Positions 17,759 through 28,031 of a stretch of 64,000 bases of DNA are shown one piece after another. The DNA comes from Burkholderia cepacia ATCC 25416 (GTDB lineage: Bacteria > Pseudomonadota > Gammaproteobacteria > Burkholderiales > Burkholderiaceae). The position numbers were made by a program, and so were the translations under genes. The stretch spans positions 1,132,215 to 1,196,214 of the forward strand of contig NZ_CP012983.1 of assembly GCF_001411495.1 (NCBI RefSeq), given 5' to 3'. The notes below the pieces were generated by a model. It saw only the letters and a program-made list of their open reading frames with translations, made no database searches and was not told the DNA's origin. Positions within the stretch are counted from its first letter, which is position 1. Every line of letters begins with the position of its first letter.

Positions 17759-18753
17759 GCGCCCGTCTCGTCATCGCCGGGTTCGGCCATGCGCTGCCCG
17801 AGCGGATCGTCGGCAACGACGAAGTCGCCGGCATGATCGACACCAGCGACGCGTTCATTCGCGAACGCACCGGCGTCGTCGCGCGACGTTATCTCCGCCC
17901 CGATCAGCATCTGGCGGATCTCGCCTGCCCGGCCGCGGAACGCGCCATGGCCGACGCGGGCGTCACGGCGCACGACGTCGACCTGCTGATCGTCAACACG
18001 CTGTCGCCCGATCATCACGATCCGTCGCAGGCGTGCTACATCCAGCCCCGGCTCGGTTTGCGGGAGGTGCCGTGCTTCGATATCCGCGCGCAATGCAGCG
18101 GCGGGCTCTACGGGATCGAGATCGCGCGCCACTTCCTCGCGAGCGGCCTGTATCGCAACGTGCTGCTGGTCTGCGCCGAGGCGCTGTCGCGGCGCATCGA
18201 CACGAGCAACGCCGGGCGCAACCTGTCGATCCTGCTGAGCGACGGCGCCGCCGCGCTGCTGCTGCAGGCGACGGACGAGCCGGCGCGCGGGCTGATCGAC
18301 CTGACGCTCGGCGCCGACGGCACCCAGTTCGACCTGCTCGCCACCGAGGCGCCCGGCGCGCGGCGCCCGCGCTTCATCGACGCGGACGACATCGCGGCCG
18401 GCCGCCACCACTTCCGGATGAAAGGCGCGCCGATGTTCGAAGACGCGACGCGCCGCATCGTCGACGCGTGCCGGCAGATGCTCGACAAGCACCGGCTGAC
18501 GATCGGCGATATCGGTCTGGTCGTGCCGCACCAGCCGAACCTACGCATCCTCGACGCGGTCATCGAGCGGCTCGGGCTGCCCCGCGAGCGCTGCATGATC
18601 TCCGTCGATCAACTGGGCAACATGGCGAGCGCGGCGTTTCCGGTCGCGCTCTCCCTCGCCCGCGAGCAAGGCCGCATGCCGGCCGGCCAGCTCAACCTCC
18701 TCGTGACCTACGGCGCGGGCGCGACATGGGCCTGTGCGCTCTATCGGAGCTGA
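17755..18753 (+). CDS. hmqD: HmqD, anthraniloyl-CoA:malonyl condensing enzyme (PqsD-like)
   Basis: KAS III homologue of 332 residues that should load anthraniloyl-CoA and condense it with malonate to give 2-aminobenzoylacetyl-CoA. The complete catalytic triad is present: Cys in AQCSGGLYG (C114), His in VPHQPNLRI (H259) and Asn in DQLGNMASA (N289). The ATG overlaps the hmqC stop. It is the only canonical-triad condensing enzyme of the three in this operon. Confidence 0.92.
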   Translation: MSARLVIAGFGHALPERIVGNDEVAGMIDTSDAFIRERTGVVARRYLRPDQHLADLACPAAERAMADAGVTAHDVDLLIVNTLSPDHHDPSQACYIQPRLGLREVPCFDIRAQCSGGLYGIEIARHFLASGLYRNVLLVCAEALSRRIDTSNAGRNLSILLSDGAAALLLQATDEPARGLIDLTLGADGTQFDLLATEAPGARRPRFIDADDIAAGRHHFRMKGAPMFEDATRRIVDACRQMLDKHRLTIGDIGLVVPHQPNLRILDAVIERLGLPRERCMISVDQLGNMASAAFPVALSLAREQGRMPAGQLNLLVTYGAGATWACALYRS

Positions 18754-18758
18754 ACGAC

Positions 18759-19655
18759 ATGCTGAACGCATCCCCCGGGTGGATCGAGCCGCGGCTGGCG
18801 CTGATCGGCACCGCCGACGTGCCGCTGTACGTGATCGTCAACGACGAGGCCGCGACGCTGATCGAGGGCGGCCTGAGCGGCATGACGGCGCTCGTATGGC
18901 AGCAGCTTCACGACCTGCTGCGGGACTTCGGCGGCATCCGGCATTTGCGCTACTGGCTGATCACCCACTCGCACTATGACCATTGCAGCCTGCTGATGAC
19001 GCTCAAGTCGCGCATGCCGTGGCTCCATGTGTCCGGTTCGCCCGACGCGTTCGATGCGTTCCAGAGCCCGTCGGCGTGCCGCACCATCCGCCAGCTCGAC
19101 GAGCACGCGTCACGGTCGTGGGAACCTGCCGCCGGCGCCGATTTCACCGAGTTGTCCGACCTGCCGTTCTACCCGGTCAATCCGGGCGCGCAGCTCGATA
19201 TCGGCGACGGGATGCAGATCCGCACGATCGCGCTGCCGGGCCACAGCCGCTGCCAGTTCGGCTACTACTGCCCGCAGCTGGATATCGGTTTCGTGTCGGA
19301 TGCGCTCGGCGAGTTTCAGGACGCCACCCACTGGCTGCCGCTGGTCTTTCAGGACCTGTTTGCGTACCGGCACTCGCTGGACGTCATCGAACAGCTGCAT
19401 GCACCGCGGCTTGCCCTGGGGCACCACGGCATCCTCACCGGCGAGCTCGCCCGGTCGGCCGCACGGCATGCGCGCGCGTGCCTCGATGCACGCGAGGCCG
19501 ACGCACGCGCGGTTCGCGGCAACGCCGCCGCCACGCAGGCACTGGCCCACCAGTGGACGGCCCGTTACGCGGCAAGAAGCGAAAAGGTCGTGCCGCGTTT
19601 CCTGCATCTCAAAAGCATGACGCACATGATCGACCTGTTCCATCGCGCCGAATAG
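18759..19655 (+). CDS. hmqE: HmqE, metallo-beta-lactamase-fold thioesterase (PqsE-like)
   Basis: Metallo-hydrolase of 298 residues, close in length to PqsE (301). The metal-binding motif THSHYDH gives H70, H72, D74 and H75; a further LPGHSRC supplies another His. PqsE hydrolyses 2-aminobenzoylacetyl-CoA and also has a regulatory role with RhlR in Pseudomonas; only the thioesterase function is inferred here. It starts 5 bp after hmqD. Confidence 0.9.
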   Translation: MLNASPGWIEPRLALIGTADVPLYVIVNDEAATLIEGGLSGMTALVWQQLHDLLRDFGGIRHLRYWLITHSHYDHCSLLMTLKSRMPWLHVSGSPDAFDAFQSPSACRTIRQLDEHASRSWEPAAGADFTELSDLPFYPVNPGAQLDIGDGMQIRTIALPGHSRCQFGYYCPQLDIGFVSDALGEFQDATHWLPLVFQDLFAYRHSLDVIEQLHAPRLALGHHGILTGELARSAARHARACLDAREADARAVRGNAAATQALAHQWTARYAARSEKVVPRFLHLKSMTHMIDLFHRAE

Positions 19656-19744
19656 CCGTATCCGGATGTCCGCCGCGGCAACGCACGGGCGCCGGCCGGT
19701 GCGAGGCCCCTGCTCGCTGTTTTCATTCCTCTTCCGACGACATC

Positions 19745-22700
19745 ATGACCACTGCGACCTTGCCGACTACGCTTGGCGAATTGCTTCAGAACCGCGCCGC
19801 CACACGCGGCGACCACACCGCCTACGTGTTCCTGAGCGGGCCGCCCGAGCAGGAACGGGCCGAATCGATGACCTTCTCCGAGCTCGACGCGCGCGCCCGC
19901 CGGGTCGCCGCGCTGCTGCGGCAGAACGCGGTCGACGTCGGCGACCGGGTGCTGCTGCTGTGCCGGCCGGGGCTCGATTACGTCGGCGCCTTCATGGGGT
20001 GCCTGTATGCGGGCGCGATCGCGGTGCCAGCCTACCCGCCGCGCAACAGGCAGCATATGGTGCGGATCGCCGGCATCGTCGAAAACGCGGGCGCCGACAC
20101 GATCCTCTGTTCGGCCGAGGACCACGCGCGCTGCTCGACCTGGCTCGCCGATACCGACGCGTCCGGCAGCACGCTGCTCGACGTCGGCGGCGCGCAGGCG
20201 CTGGCTCCCGTGGATTCGCCCGCCGGCGTGCAGCCGTCCCACATCGCGTTTCTGCAATACACGTCGGGGACGACGGGCACACCGAAAGGCGTGATGGTGA
20301 GTCACGCGAACCTGATCCACAACCTGGGGCTGATACGCGAATGGCTTGCGTATGACGAGTCGAGCACGATCGTCAGCTGGCTGCCGCCGTATCACGACAT
20401 GGGCCTGATCGGCGTGATCCTGACGTCGCTCTACGGCGGCTTCCGCAGCGTGCTGATGGCCCCGGAACGGTTCATCCAGCATCCGTACCTGTGGCTGCGC
20501 GCGATCAGCCAGTACCGCGCGGACCTGACGGGCGCGCCCGATTTCGCGTACCGGATGTGCTGCCGGCGGATCTCCGACGAACAACTGGCGACGCTCGACC
20601 TGTCGTGCCTGCGGGCCGCGTACAACGGCGCCGAGTCGGTGCGCGCCAGCACCCTGACGGATTTCTCGCAGCGCTTCGCGGCAGCCGGCTTCGCCGCCGA
20701 CGGATTCCTGCCGTGCTACGGGCTGGCGGAGGGCACGCTGTACGTCGCCGGCCGCACGGAACGGCACCCGGTCCGCACGCTGTGCGTCGACCAGGCCGCG
20801 CTCCAACGGCAATCGGTGGTGTTGCGCAACGAGACCCTCGGCGTGTCGCCGCAGCCGCTGGACCGCCCGGGCGAGCGGGTTCTGGTCGGCGTGGGCCGCA
20901 CCGACGGCGAGCAGCAGGTGATCGTGCGCGACCTGGAGACCAACGCCCGGTGCGACGACCGGACCATCGGCGAAATCTGCGTGGCCGGCCCGAGCGTCGC
21001 CGCCGGCTACTGGCGGCTGGACGAGCAGACGCATTCGACCTTCCGTCACACGCTGGCCGGCGATCGCGACCAGGCATTCATGCGCACCGGCGATCTCGGC
21101 TTCATTCTGGATGACGAACTGTATGTCACCGGCCGGCTCAAGGACATGGTGATCCTCGCCGGCCGCAACTACTACTCGGAAGACATCGAGTACGCGCTGA
21201 TCGTCGGCGTGCCGGAACTGGTGCCGAACGGCTGCGCGGCCTTCATGGACGACCAGGCCGACGCGGAACGCCTGATCGTCGTGGCCGAAGTCGAGCGCAC
21301 GCAGCGCAAGGGCAATCTCGACAGCTTCATCGACGCGATTCGCCAGGCGATCTGGAACCGCCTCGACATCGGGCCGAGCAGGATCGTGCTGGTGTCGCCC
21401 GGCAGCGTGCCGAAGACGTCGAGCGGCAAGGTGCGCCGCAGCACCTGCCGCACGCAGCTGCACGACGGCGCGCTGACGATCCTCGCGCAGTGGGACGTCG
21501 ACGCCGGCACGCAAACGCCGGCTCCCGATCGCGGGCAGCCCGCGCGCCCGGCCGCCGGTGCCGACAAGCCGGCGGCCAACGATCGCGGGCGCGACGCCGC
21601 CGCCACCGTCGACGAACTGAACGACTGGCTCAGGCACTACGCCCGCACGCGGATCGATTCGCGAACCATCGACGAGCGACGCACCATTCCGCCGCACGTC
21701 GTGCTCGATTTCGGCAACCGGGGCCTGCTCGGCATGCCGGTCGACCGCTCGCATGGCGGGCTCGGGCTCGGCCACCGCGACATGGCGCGCGTGTTTGCGC
21801 AACTGGCCGCGATCGATTCGACGCTGGCTTTTTTCGTCGCCCTGAACAATACGCTCGGCATCGTGCCGATCATGCGGCACGCGCAGCCGGCGTTGCGCGA
21901 CGAACTGCTGCCGAGCCTCGCGAGCGGCCGGATGCTCGCCGCATTCGCGATCACGGAGCCGGCCGCGGGCTCGCATGTCCGCGCGATCGCCTCCCGCGCG
22001 CAGCGCACCGCGTCCGGCGACTGGCTGGTCACCGGCACCAAGCGCTGGAGCGGCTCGTCCGCGTGGGCGGGAATCATCAACGTGTTCGCGAAGCAGGCCG
22101 ACGGCACGGGAATGGTCGGCCTGGCGGTGCGCCCCGGCACGCCGGGCGTGCGGATCGGCGCCGAAGAGCTGACGATGGGCGTGCGCGGCATGATCCAGAA
22201 TTCGCTGCATCTGGATCGGGCGCGGATCGGCGACGCATGCCGGCTCGGCGACATCGGCCAGGGCATGTCCGTGGCGCAGCACGCGATGAACATTGCGCGC
22301 CTCGGTATCGCCGCCGTCAGCGTGGGCGGCATGAAACGCTGTGCGCAGCTGATGCATCGCTACGGGGCGCGGCGCGAGGTCGCCACCGGGCTCCTGCTGG
22401 ACAATCCGCTGAGCCGCCTGCGCCTGGGCGAGCTGCGCGACCGCATCGACGGGCTCGACGCGCTGGTCGAGCACCTGGCCACCGAGCTGGACCTCGGCGT
22501 CACGTTGCCTGAAGACTGCCTGCTGATCGCGAAGATTCTCGGCTCCGAGCTGCTGTCGCAATCCGCCGACGAGCTGATGCAGTTCCTGGGCGGCCGCGGT
22601 TACATCGAGACCAACTTCGCGCCGCAGATCTTCCGCGACGCGCGCCTGACCCGCATCTTCGAGGGGCCGACCGAGACGCTGCTGGTTCACCTCGGCAGCC

Positions 22701-23572
22701 GTCTGCTGAACGGAAGCGACGAGCTTCCGCGCTATCTGGAAAGTGCGCTGGGCGCCGGCGTGCTGGGCACGGAGCTGCGCGAGCTTGGCGCCCAACTGTC
22801 GCGGGACGGGCTCGCCAATGCGGCGAAACTCGGCGGCGCCGCGCATGCCGCCGTCTGGGTCAATTACTGGCTCGGCACGGTCGCGCAATGGGGATTGCTG
22901 CTCGCGGTAACCGAACGTGCGGCTGCGCAGCAGCGCATCGGTGACGGCGCGCTGCGCTGGGCGCAGCGCCGGTACGAACTCGCGATCGAGGCGGCGCAGC
23001 GGCAGGTCGGTCTGCGATCCGCACTGACCACGTCGGCGCAATTGCACGACTGGGCCGCGCGGATTGGGCTCGAAATCGGCGCGATCGAGCAAACGGTCCC
23101 GGGTGCAAGCCAGCTCGTCGATCCGCTGCTGGACGCCAATCCCGGCGAGCACCCGGCCACCGGCATGCCCGACACACCCGACACGCCGGCCGGCGAAGAC
23201 GCCGGTTCGGCACCGGCCCCGATCGCGAGCGAGCCGGCGAGCCTGCTCGATCGCCAGCAGGTTCATGCCGTCGAACAATGGCTCATCGCGTGGCTGGGCG
23301 AGCGCCTCAAGCACCGCAAGCTTCGATTGACGCGCGAGTCGACGTTCGCCGAGATCGGCTTCGACTCGATCCTCGCCGTCGAAATGACGATCGTATTCAG
23401 CGAGGCGTTCAGCGTGAGCGTCGATCCATCGGCGGTCTGGGACTACCCGTCCATTCGCGCGCTGGCCGCCCATCTCGCGCCCCGTACTCGCGGCGCCGCG
23501 CCGGCGGCGGTCGTGGCGCACGCCGATCCGGATGCCCCTTCAACCTTTGCAGCCCAACCTTCGATCCTGTGA
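19745..23572 (+). CDS. hmqF: HmqF, fused fatty-acyl-AMP ligase / acyl-CoA dehydrogenase / acyl carrier protein
   Basis: Three-domain protein of 1275 residues. The N-terminal fatty-acyl-AMP ligase (about 1-590) carries FLQYTSGTTGTPKG around residues 169-182 and the C-terminal Lys motif TSSGKVRR. The middle acyl-CoA dehydrogenase (about 620-1130) has EPAAGSH, a VTGTKRWSGSS flavin-side motif and IFEGPTET carrying the likely catalytic Glu. The C-terminal carrier domain has FDSILAVEM with Ser1208 as phosphopantetheine site. The domain order predicts that a fatty acid is adenylated, loaded on the ACP and desaturated in place, which explains the trans-2' double bond of Burkholderia HMAQs. 89 bp separate it from hmqE. 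Confidence 0.92.
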   Translation: MTTATLPTTLGELLQNRAATRGDHTAYVFLSGPPEQERAESMTFSELDARARRVAALLRQNAVDVGDRVLLLCRPGLDYVGAFMGCLYAGAIAVPAYPPRNRQHMVRIAGIVENAGADTILCSAEDHARCSTWLADTDASGSTLLDVGGAQALAPVDSPAGVQPSHIAFLQYTSGTTGTPKGVMVSHANLIHNLGLIREWLAYDESSTIVSWLPPYHDMGLIGVILTSLYGGFRSVLMAPERFIQHPYLWLRAISQYRADLTGAPDFAYRMCCRRISDEQLATLDLSCLRAAYNGAESVRASTLTDFSQRFAAAGFAADGFLPCYGLAEGTLYVAGRTERHPVRTLCVDQAALQRQSVVLRNETLGVSPQPLDRPGERVLVGVGRTDGEQQVIVRDLETNARCDDRTIGEICVAGPSVAAGYWRLDEQTHSTFRHTLAGDRDQAFMRTGDLGFILDDELYVTGRLKDMVILAGRNYYSEDIEYALIVGVPELVPNGCAAFMDDQADAERLIVVAEVERTQRKGNLDSFIDAIRQAIWNRLDIGPSRIVLVSPGSVPKTSSGKVRRSTCRTQLHDGALTILAQWDVDAGTQTPAPDRGQPARPAAGADKPAANDRGRDAAATVDELNDWLRHYARTRIDSRTIDERRTIPPHVVLDFGNRGLLGMPVDRSHGGLGLGHRDMARVFAQLAAIDSTLAFFVALNNTLGIVPIMRHAQPALRDELLPSLASGRMLAAFAITEPAAGSHVRAIASRAQRTASGDWLVTGTKRWSGSSAWAGIINVFAKQADGTGMVGLAVRPGTPGVRIGAEELTMGVRGMIQNSLHLDRARIGDACRLGDIGQGMSVAQHAMNIARLGIAAVSVGGMKRCAQLMHRYGARREVATGLLLDNPLSRLRLGELRDRIDGLDALVEHLATELDLGVTLPEDCLLIAKILGSELLSQSADELMQFLGGRGYIETNFAPQIFRDARLTRIFEGPTETLLVHLGSRLLNGSDELPRYLESALGAGVLGTELRELGAQLSRDGLANAAKLGGAAHAAVWVNYWLGTVAQWGLLLAVTERAAAQQRIGDGALRWAQRRYELAIEAAQRQVGLRSALTTSAQLHDWAARIGLEIGAIEQTVPGASQLVDPLLDANPGEHPATGMPDTPDTPAGEDAGSAPAPIASEPASLLDRQQVHAVEQWLIAWLGERLKHRKLRLTRESTFAEIGFDSILAVEMTIVFSEAFSVSVDPSAVWDYPSIRALAAHLAPRTRGAAPAAVVAHADPDAPSTFAAQPSIL

Positions 23573-23583
23573 GACCGTCCAAC

Positions 23584-25716
23584 ATGCACGCCCGATTCGA
23601 CCTTGGTGATTCCACCACCGCGCTGGCCCGGCAGCTCGAACACTATCTCGACGCCTATCCCGACGAAACGCGCACGTTGCTCGGCCTGCCGGCCGGCGCC
23701 GCGATCGGCGTCGAGGTGCTCGACGAGGAACTGCCCGTCAGGCTCGAACAACACACGCATGCGGCTACGCTGCGCATCGGCCGGCACGACGCACAGCGCG
23801 TGATGGCCTACACGCGCAGTTGCAACTGGGCCAACGGCATCGTGCTGGTGCCGACGCTGGCGCGCCTGGTGTTTGCCGGTGCGTTCGACGGTCTGCGGGC
23901 CGGAGCGCCCCGCGCGATGCGCGCGTTCGCGGCGTCCCGCCAGCCCGACCCGACCCGTAACCTCGGGATTCTGTGGGGCGCCTTCAACCTGCTGAGCCTG
24001 GCCGGCTGGCTGACCCTCGATCGCGGCGACGAAGACGCCGAATATGCGCTCACGCCCGCCGGCGAATATGTCGTCGCGTGTGTCGAGCACGCCCGGCCGC
24101 TGTTCGAGCAACTGGCGAATGCAACGTCGGTGCTCCAGCATCTGCACGCACTGTGTCATCGAACGCGCGTGGCGGCCGAAGACAGCCTGCTGTATGCGCG
24201 GCTCGCGCGGGCCTGCGTGGCGGGCTGGCCGGAGCTTGCGCCCCCGGCCACCGACCTGGAGCGCCAGGTGAACGGACAGCTGCGCACGGCGATGGACGGC
24301 CTGCTGCTGGGCCCGACCTGGGTCGCGCTCGACATGCCGGTGTTCGACAGGCAGCCGGATGGCCAGTACGTGCAGTCGGCGCCCGGCATCCTCGGCAAGC
24401 TCGACGAGCAGCCCGCCGGGGTCGCGGTGGGCGCCTGGACACAGGCGGACCCTGTCGTCCTGGACGCGGCATGGGCGCTGATGGGCAAGTTCGGCATGGT
24501 GGAAATCGACCAGGGAAAGGTGCGGCTCACCGAGTCGGGCCGGATTCACCGTCCGATCGCCGCGCCTTATGCGGGGCTGCCCGCGTCGTATCTGCGTTCG
24601 TATGCGCTGCTCGACGAGCTCCTGTTCGGCAACCCCGATCCGCTCGATATCGACAGCGACGGCCACATCGATCGCGTGATGAACGTGTATGCGTCGAGCG
24701 GCGCCGGATCGGGGCCGGCGTCGCAGGAAATCACGACGAAGATCCTGCGCGAGCTGTTCGACGACACGCCGCTGGATCGCCAACCCGCCGGCATCGCCGA
24801 CATGGGCTGCGGCGACGGCAGCGCGGTGAAGCGCCTGGCGGAATACGTCATCACGTCGACGCGGCGCGGCCGGCACCTCGCCGACTATCCGCTGCTCGTG
24901 ATCGGCGCCGACTACAACGCATCCGCGCGCGGCCGCGCCGCCGCCACGCTATCCGCGCTGAAGGACATCCCCGGCGTGCAGGTACGCGTGATCGCCGCCG
25001 ACATCTCCCAGCCCGACCGCTACGACGAAGCCGTGGCCGACAGCGGCCTGACCGTCACGCAGCCGGACGGCAGCGTGCGCCCGGCGCGGCTGAGCGACCT
25101 GCTGCACACCTTCATGTTCCTGGTCCACAACCGCCGGCTGGGCATCCGGCGCAAGGACGCCGCCGAAGCGATCCTCGAGCGTCATCTCCGCACCGTCGAT
25201 CGGGCACGCCTGCGCGCGGTGATCGACCAGCACTATGCGGGGGCCCTGACGGTATCGGATCAGGAAGCGTTGCCGATCGGGCTTGAACAGATCAAGCGCG
25301 CGTTCAAGGTCGCGTACAGCGACGCGGAAGGGCTCGTTCCCGGTTACGTGGCGGCTGCGGATCTGATCGATTTCCTGACCCGCTGGAAACGCCACGCGAA
25401 GCATGGCTTTCTCATCGTGGAAGGACATAGCCCGTGGGCGGAGAACCTGTGCGCGCGGGCGCCGGGCGGCCCGGACACGTGGTTGCGCACCGAGCAGCTT
25501 CCGTCGGTGTTCAACTGGGGCATGCATTTCGTGTCGCGCCAGTTCATGGCGCCGTTCAACGAATTCACGCTCGCGCTGACCCTGGCCGGCCTGCGCCCCG
25601 ACAGCCCGATTTACGGGCGGATTCATCCGGAGGGGTTCCCGGCGCCCGATCTGCTGAGCGACTATCGGTTCTTCAGTATCGCGAACTACGTCGACGATAC
25701 CGCCGTTGCCGATTGA
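23584..25716 (+). CDS. hmqG: HmqG, SAM-dependent methyltransferase for quinoline 3-methylation
   Basis: Large methyltransferase of 710 residues ending the hmq operon, 11 bp after hmqF. The SAM motif I DMGCGDGSA is at about residues 406-414, followed by a VIGADYN acidic-loop strand. The N-terminal 400 residues resemble no catalytic motif I recognise and look helical, perhaps a substrate or dimerisation region. In Burkholderia the product is 3-methylated 4-hydroxy-2-alkenylquinoline, and HmqG is the enzyme assigned to the methyl group. It is convergent with the 3-hydroxyacyl-CoA dehydrogenase gene. Confidence 0.88.
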   Translation: MHARFDLGDSTTALARQLEHYLDAYPDETRTLLGLPAGAAIGVEVLDEELPVRLEQHTHAATLRIGRHDAQRVMAYTRSCNWANGIVLVPTLARLVFAGAFDGLRAGAPRAMRAFAASRQPDPTRNLGILWGAFNLLSLAGWLTLDRGDEDAEYALTPAGEYVVACVEHARPLFEQLANATSVLQHLHALCHRTRVAAEDSLLYARLARACVAGWPELAPPATDLERQVNGQLRTAMDGLLLGPTWVALDMPVFDRQPDGQYVQSAPGILGKLDEQPAGVAVGAWTQADPVVLDAAWALMGKFGMVEIDQGKVRLTESGRIHRPIAAPYAGLPASYLRSYALLDELLFGNPDPLDIDSDGHIDRVMNVYASSGAGSGPASQEITTKILRELFDDTPLDRQPAGIADMGCGDGSAVKRLAEYVITSTRRGRHLADYPLLVIGADYNASARGRAAATLSALKDIPGVQVRVIAADISQPDRYDEAVADSGLTVTQPDGSVRPARLSDLLHTFMFLVHNRRLGIRRKDAAEAILERHLRTVDRARLRAVIDQHYAGALTVSDQEALPIGLEQIKRAFKVAYSDAEGLVPGYVAAADLIDFLTRWKRHAKHGFLIVEGHSPWAENLCARAPGGPDTWLRTEQLPSVFNWGMHFVSRQFMAPFNEFTLALTLAGLRPDSPIYGRIHPEGFPAPDLLSDYRFFSIANYVDDTAVAD

Positions 25717-25772
25717 CGGTCCGTTCGGTGCCACGCGGTACGCGGCGACGGCCGCGAATCGCATCAAGAAAA

Positions 25773-25810
25773 CACCCCGGAGGCTGGATCGGTGCCCAGT
25801 CTCCGGGGTG
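25773..25810. terminator. Long hairpin between convergent hmqG and hbd
   Basis: CACCCCGGAG (25773-25782) pairs with CTCCGGGGTG (25801-25810), and an inner CTGG/CCAG pair (25784-25787 with 25796-25799) extends the stem to about 15 bp. There is no T-run on either strand. It sits between two converging genes and probably stops transcription from both sides. Confidence 0.55.
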
Positions 25811-25896
25811 CGGGTGCGCGCCGTACTGCTCGCCGGTTTCATGAATGCCCCGGATTCACACAGGGGCCACCACGCAACCGGCGCCCGGCTCGCGCA

Positions 25897-26751
25897 TCAG
25901 GCGCTGTAGTCGTACACCCCGCGCCCCGTCTTGCGGCCGAGGCGCCCGGCCGTCACCATCTCGCGCAGCAGCGGGCACGCCCGATACTTCGGGTCGCCGA
26001 AGTCCTTCACGAACACGTCCATCACCGCGAGGCACACGTCGAGGCCGACGAGGTCGGCCAGCGCGAGCGGCCCGATCGGGTGGTTCGCGCCGAGCTTCAT
26101 CCCCGCGTCGATCTCCTCGGCCGACGCGATGCCTTCAGCCAGCACGAAAAACGCCTCGTTGATCATCGGCACGAGAATCCGGTTCACGACGAAGCCCGGC
26201 GAGTTACGCACGCCGATCGGCGACTTGTCGAAACGCTCGGTCAGCTCGCGCACCGCCGACGCGGTCGCTTCGCTCGTCTGCAGCCCGCGGATGATCTCGA
26301 CGAGCGGCATCAGCGGCACCGGGTTGAAGAAGTGCATGCCGACGAAGCGCGCCGGATCGGCGAGCGGCGCAGCGAGCGCAGTAATCGAGATCGACGACGT
26401 GTTGGTCGCGACGATCGCGTCGGGCCGTGCGACGGCCTCGATCTGCTTCAGGATGCGACCCTTCAGCTCGACGTTCTCGGTCGCGGCTTCGATCACGATA
26501 TCGACCGACGCGAGCTGCGCGTAGTCGGTCGACGTCGTGATGCGCGCCAGCGCCGCATCGCGTGCGGCCGCATCGAGCTTGCCCTTCGACACGAGCCGCT
26601 CGAGGCTGCCCTTCAGCGTCGCGACGCCCTTCTCGAGCGCGGCGTCGCTGACGTCGATCATCACGACGTTGAGTCCCGCAACGGCGGCGGTCTGCGCAAT
26701 GCCGTTGCCCATGGTTCCGGCGCCCACGACGCCGACAATTTCGATGGCCAT
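25897..26751 (-). CDS. 3-hydroxyacyl-CoA (3-hydroxybutyryl-CoA) dehydrogenase
   Basis: NAD(P)-dependent oxidation of 3-hydroxyacyl-CoA to 3-ketoacyl-CoA; 284 residues, the stand-alone Hbd/PaaH length. The nucleotide-binding motif [11 protein letters not shown] is at the N-terminus, the catalytic His-Glu pair is in [14 protein letters not shown] (H140, E152), and the signature SPGFVVNR follows. Last gene of a four-gene operon transcribed leftwards; it begins 38 bp after the thiolase stop. Confidence 0.93.
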   Translation of the reverse strand: MAIEIVGVVGAGTMGNGIAQTAAVAGLNVVMIDVSDAALEKGVATLKGSLERLVSKGKLDAAARDAALARITTSTDYAQLASVDIVIEAATENVELKGRILKQIEAVARPDAIVATNTSSISITALAAPLADPARFVGMHFFNPVPLMPLVEIIRGLQTSEATASAVRELTERFDKSPIGVRNSPGFVVNRILVPMINEAFFVLAEGIASAEEIDAGMKLGANHPIGPLALADLVGLDVCLAVMDVFVKDFGDPKYRACPLLREMVTAGRLGRKTGRGVYDYSA

Positions 26752-26789
26752 GAAATTTCCTGTGTGTTCGGGTGCTGAGCGGTCGATTA

Positions 26790-27983
26790 TCAGATGTTCT
26801 CGAAGATCGCCGCAACCCCCTGGCCGCCGCCGATACACATCGTCACGAGCGCGTAACGCCCGCCGATGCGCTTCAGTTCGTACAGCGCCTTGACCGTGAT
26901 CAGCGCACCGGTCGCGCCGATCGGGTGACCGAGCGAGATGCCCGACCCGTTCGGGTTGACCTTCGCCGGATCGAGGCCGAGCTCCTGCGTGACCGCGCAT
27001 GCCTGGGCGGCGAACGCCTCGTTCGCCTCGATCACGTCGAGATCGGTGATCTTCAGGCCCGCGCGTTCGAGCGCCTTCTGCGTGGCCGGCACGGGGCCGA
27101 TGCCCATGTATGCCGGATCGACACCCGCGTGCGCATACGCGACGAGCCGGGCGAGCGGTTTCACGCCCTGCGCGCGCGCGGCGTCCGCGCTCATCATCAG
27201 CACGGCCGCGGCCGCGTCGTTGATGCCCGATGCGTTGCCGGCCGTCACCGTGCCGTCCTCCTTCTTGAACACCGGGCGCAGCTTCGTGAAATCGTCCGCG
27301 CTCGCGTCGTGACGCACGTGCTCGTCGGTGTCGAACGCGACCTCGCCCTTCTTCGTGCGGATCGAGATCGGCAGGATCTGGTCCTTGAAGCGCCCTTCCG
27401 CGATCGCGCGCGCCGCGCGACGATGCGATTCGAGCGCCAGCGCGTCCTGCGCGTCGCGCGAGATGCCGTACTTCGCCGCGACGTTCTCGGCGGTCACGCC
27501 CATGTGGATCGTCTGGAACGGGTCGTGCAGTGCGCCGAGCATCATGTCGACGAGCTTGCCGTCACCCATGCGCTGGCCGAAACGCGCGGCCGGCACCGTG
27601 TACGGCGCGCGGCTCATGTTTTCCGAGCCGCCGCCGATCGCGACGTCGGCGTCGCCGAGCATGATCGTCTGCGCGGCCGACACGATCGCCTGCAGGCCCG
27701 AACCGCACAGGCGGTTCACGGTCAGCGCGGGCGTGTGCTGCGCGACGCCGCCGTCGATCGCCGCGACGCGCGCGATATACATGTCCCTCGGTTCGGTGTT
27801 CACGACGTGGCCGAACACGACGTGCCCGACCGCATCGCCCGACACGTTCGCGCGCGACAGCACTTCGCGCACGACTTTCGCCCCGAGATCGGTCGGCGAG
27901 AAATCCTTCAGGCTGCCGCCGAAATCACCGATCGCGGTACGGACACCGCTCACCACCACGACTTCTTTCGCTGCATTGCTCAT
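26790..27983 (-). CDS. Acetyl-CoA acetyltransferase / beta-ketothiolase (BktB-like)
   Basis: Thiolase of 397 residues. Nucleophilic Cys in [10 protein letters not shown] (C93), then [17 protein letters not shown] with the catalytic His, and the second Cys in CIGGGQG. The N-terminal half closely follows the BktB-type ketothiolase pattern ([19 protein letters not shown]), which acts on chains longer than acetoacetyl-CoA as well. Its job in this operon is the last step of beta-oxidation of short or medium acyl-CoA. Confidence 0.93.
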   Translation of the reverse strand: MSNAAKEVVVVSGVRTAIGDFGGSLKDFSPTDLGAKVVREVLSRANVSGDAVGHVVFGHVVNTEPRDMYIARVAAIDGGVAQHTPALTVNRLCGSGLQAIVSAAQTIMLGDADVAIGGGSENMSRAPYTVPAARFGQRMGDGKLVDMMLGALHDPFQTIHMGVTAENVAAKYGISRDAQDALALESHRRAARAIAEGRFKDQILPISIRTKKGEVAFDTDEHVRHDASADDFTKLRPVFKKEDGTVTAGNASGINDAAAAVLMMSADAARAQGVKPLARLVAYAHAGVDPAYMGIGPVPATQKALERAGLKITDLDVIEANEAFAAQACAVTQELGLDPAKVNPNGSGISLGHPIGATGALITVKALYELKRIGGRYALVTMCIGGGQGVAAIFENI

Positions 27984-28031
27984 CGTCTCACTCCGGTTCG
28001 TTCGCGCCCGCAGGCGCGGGGATACGTTGCG

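Noticed and set aside
19565..23521. 1318-codon open frame on the minus strand, antisense to hmqF
   Set aside because: Mirror frame of a GC-biased gene; composition is Arg/Ala/Asp-rich with no domain pattern, while hmqF on the plus strand has three complete domains.
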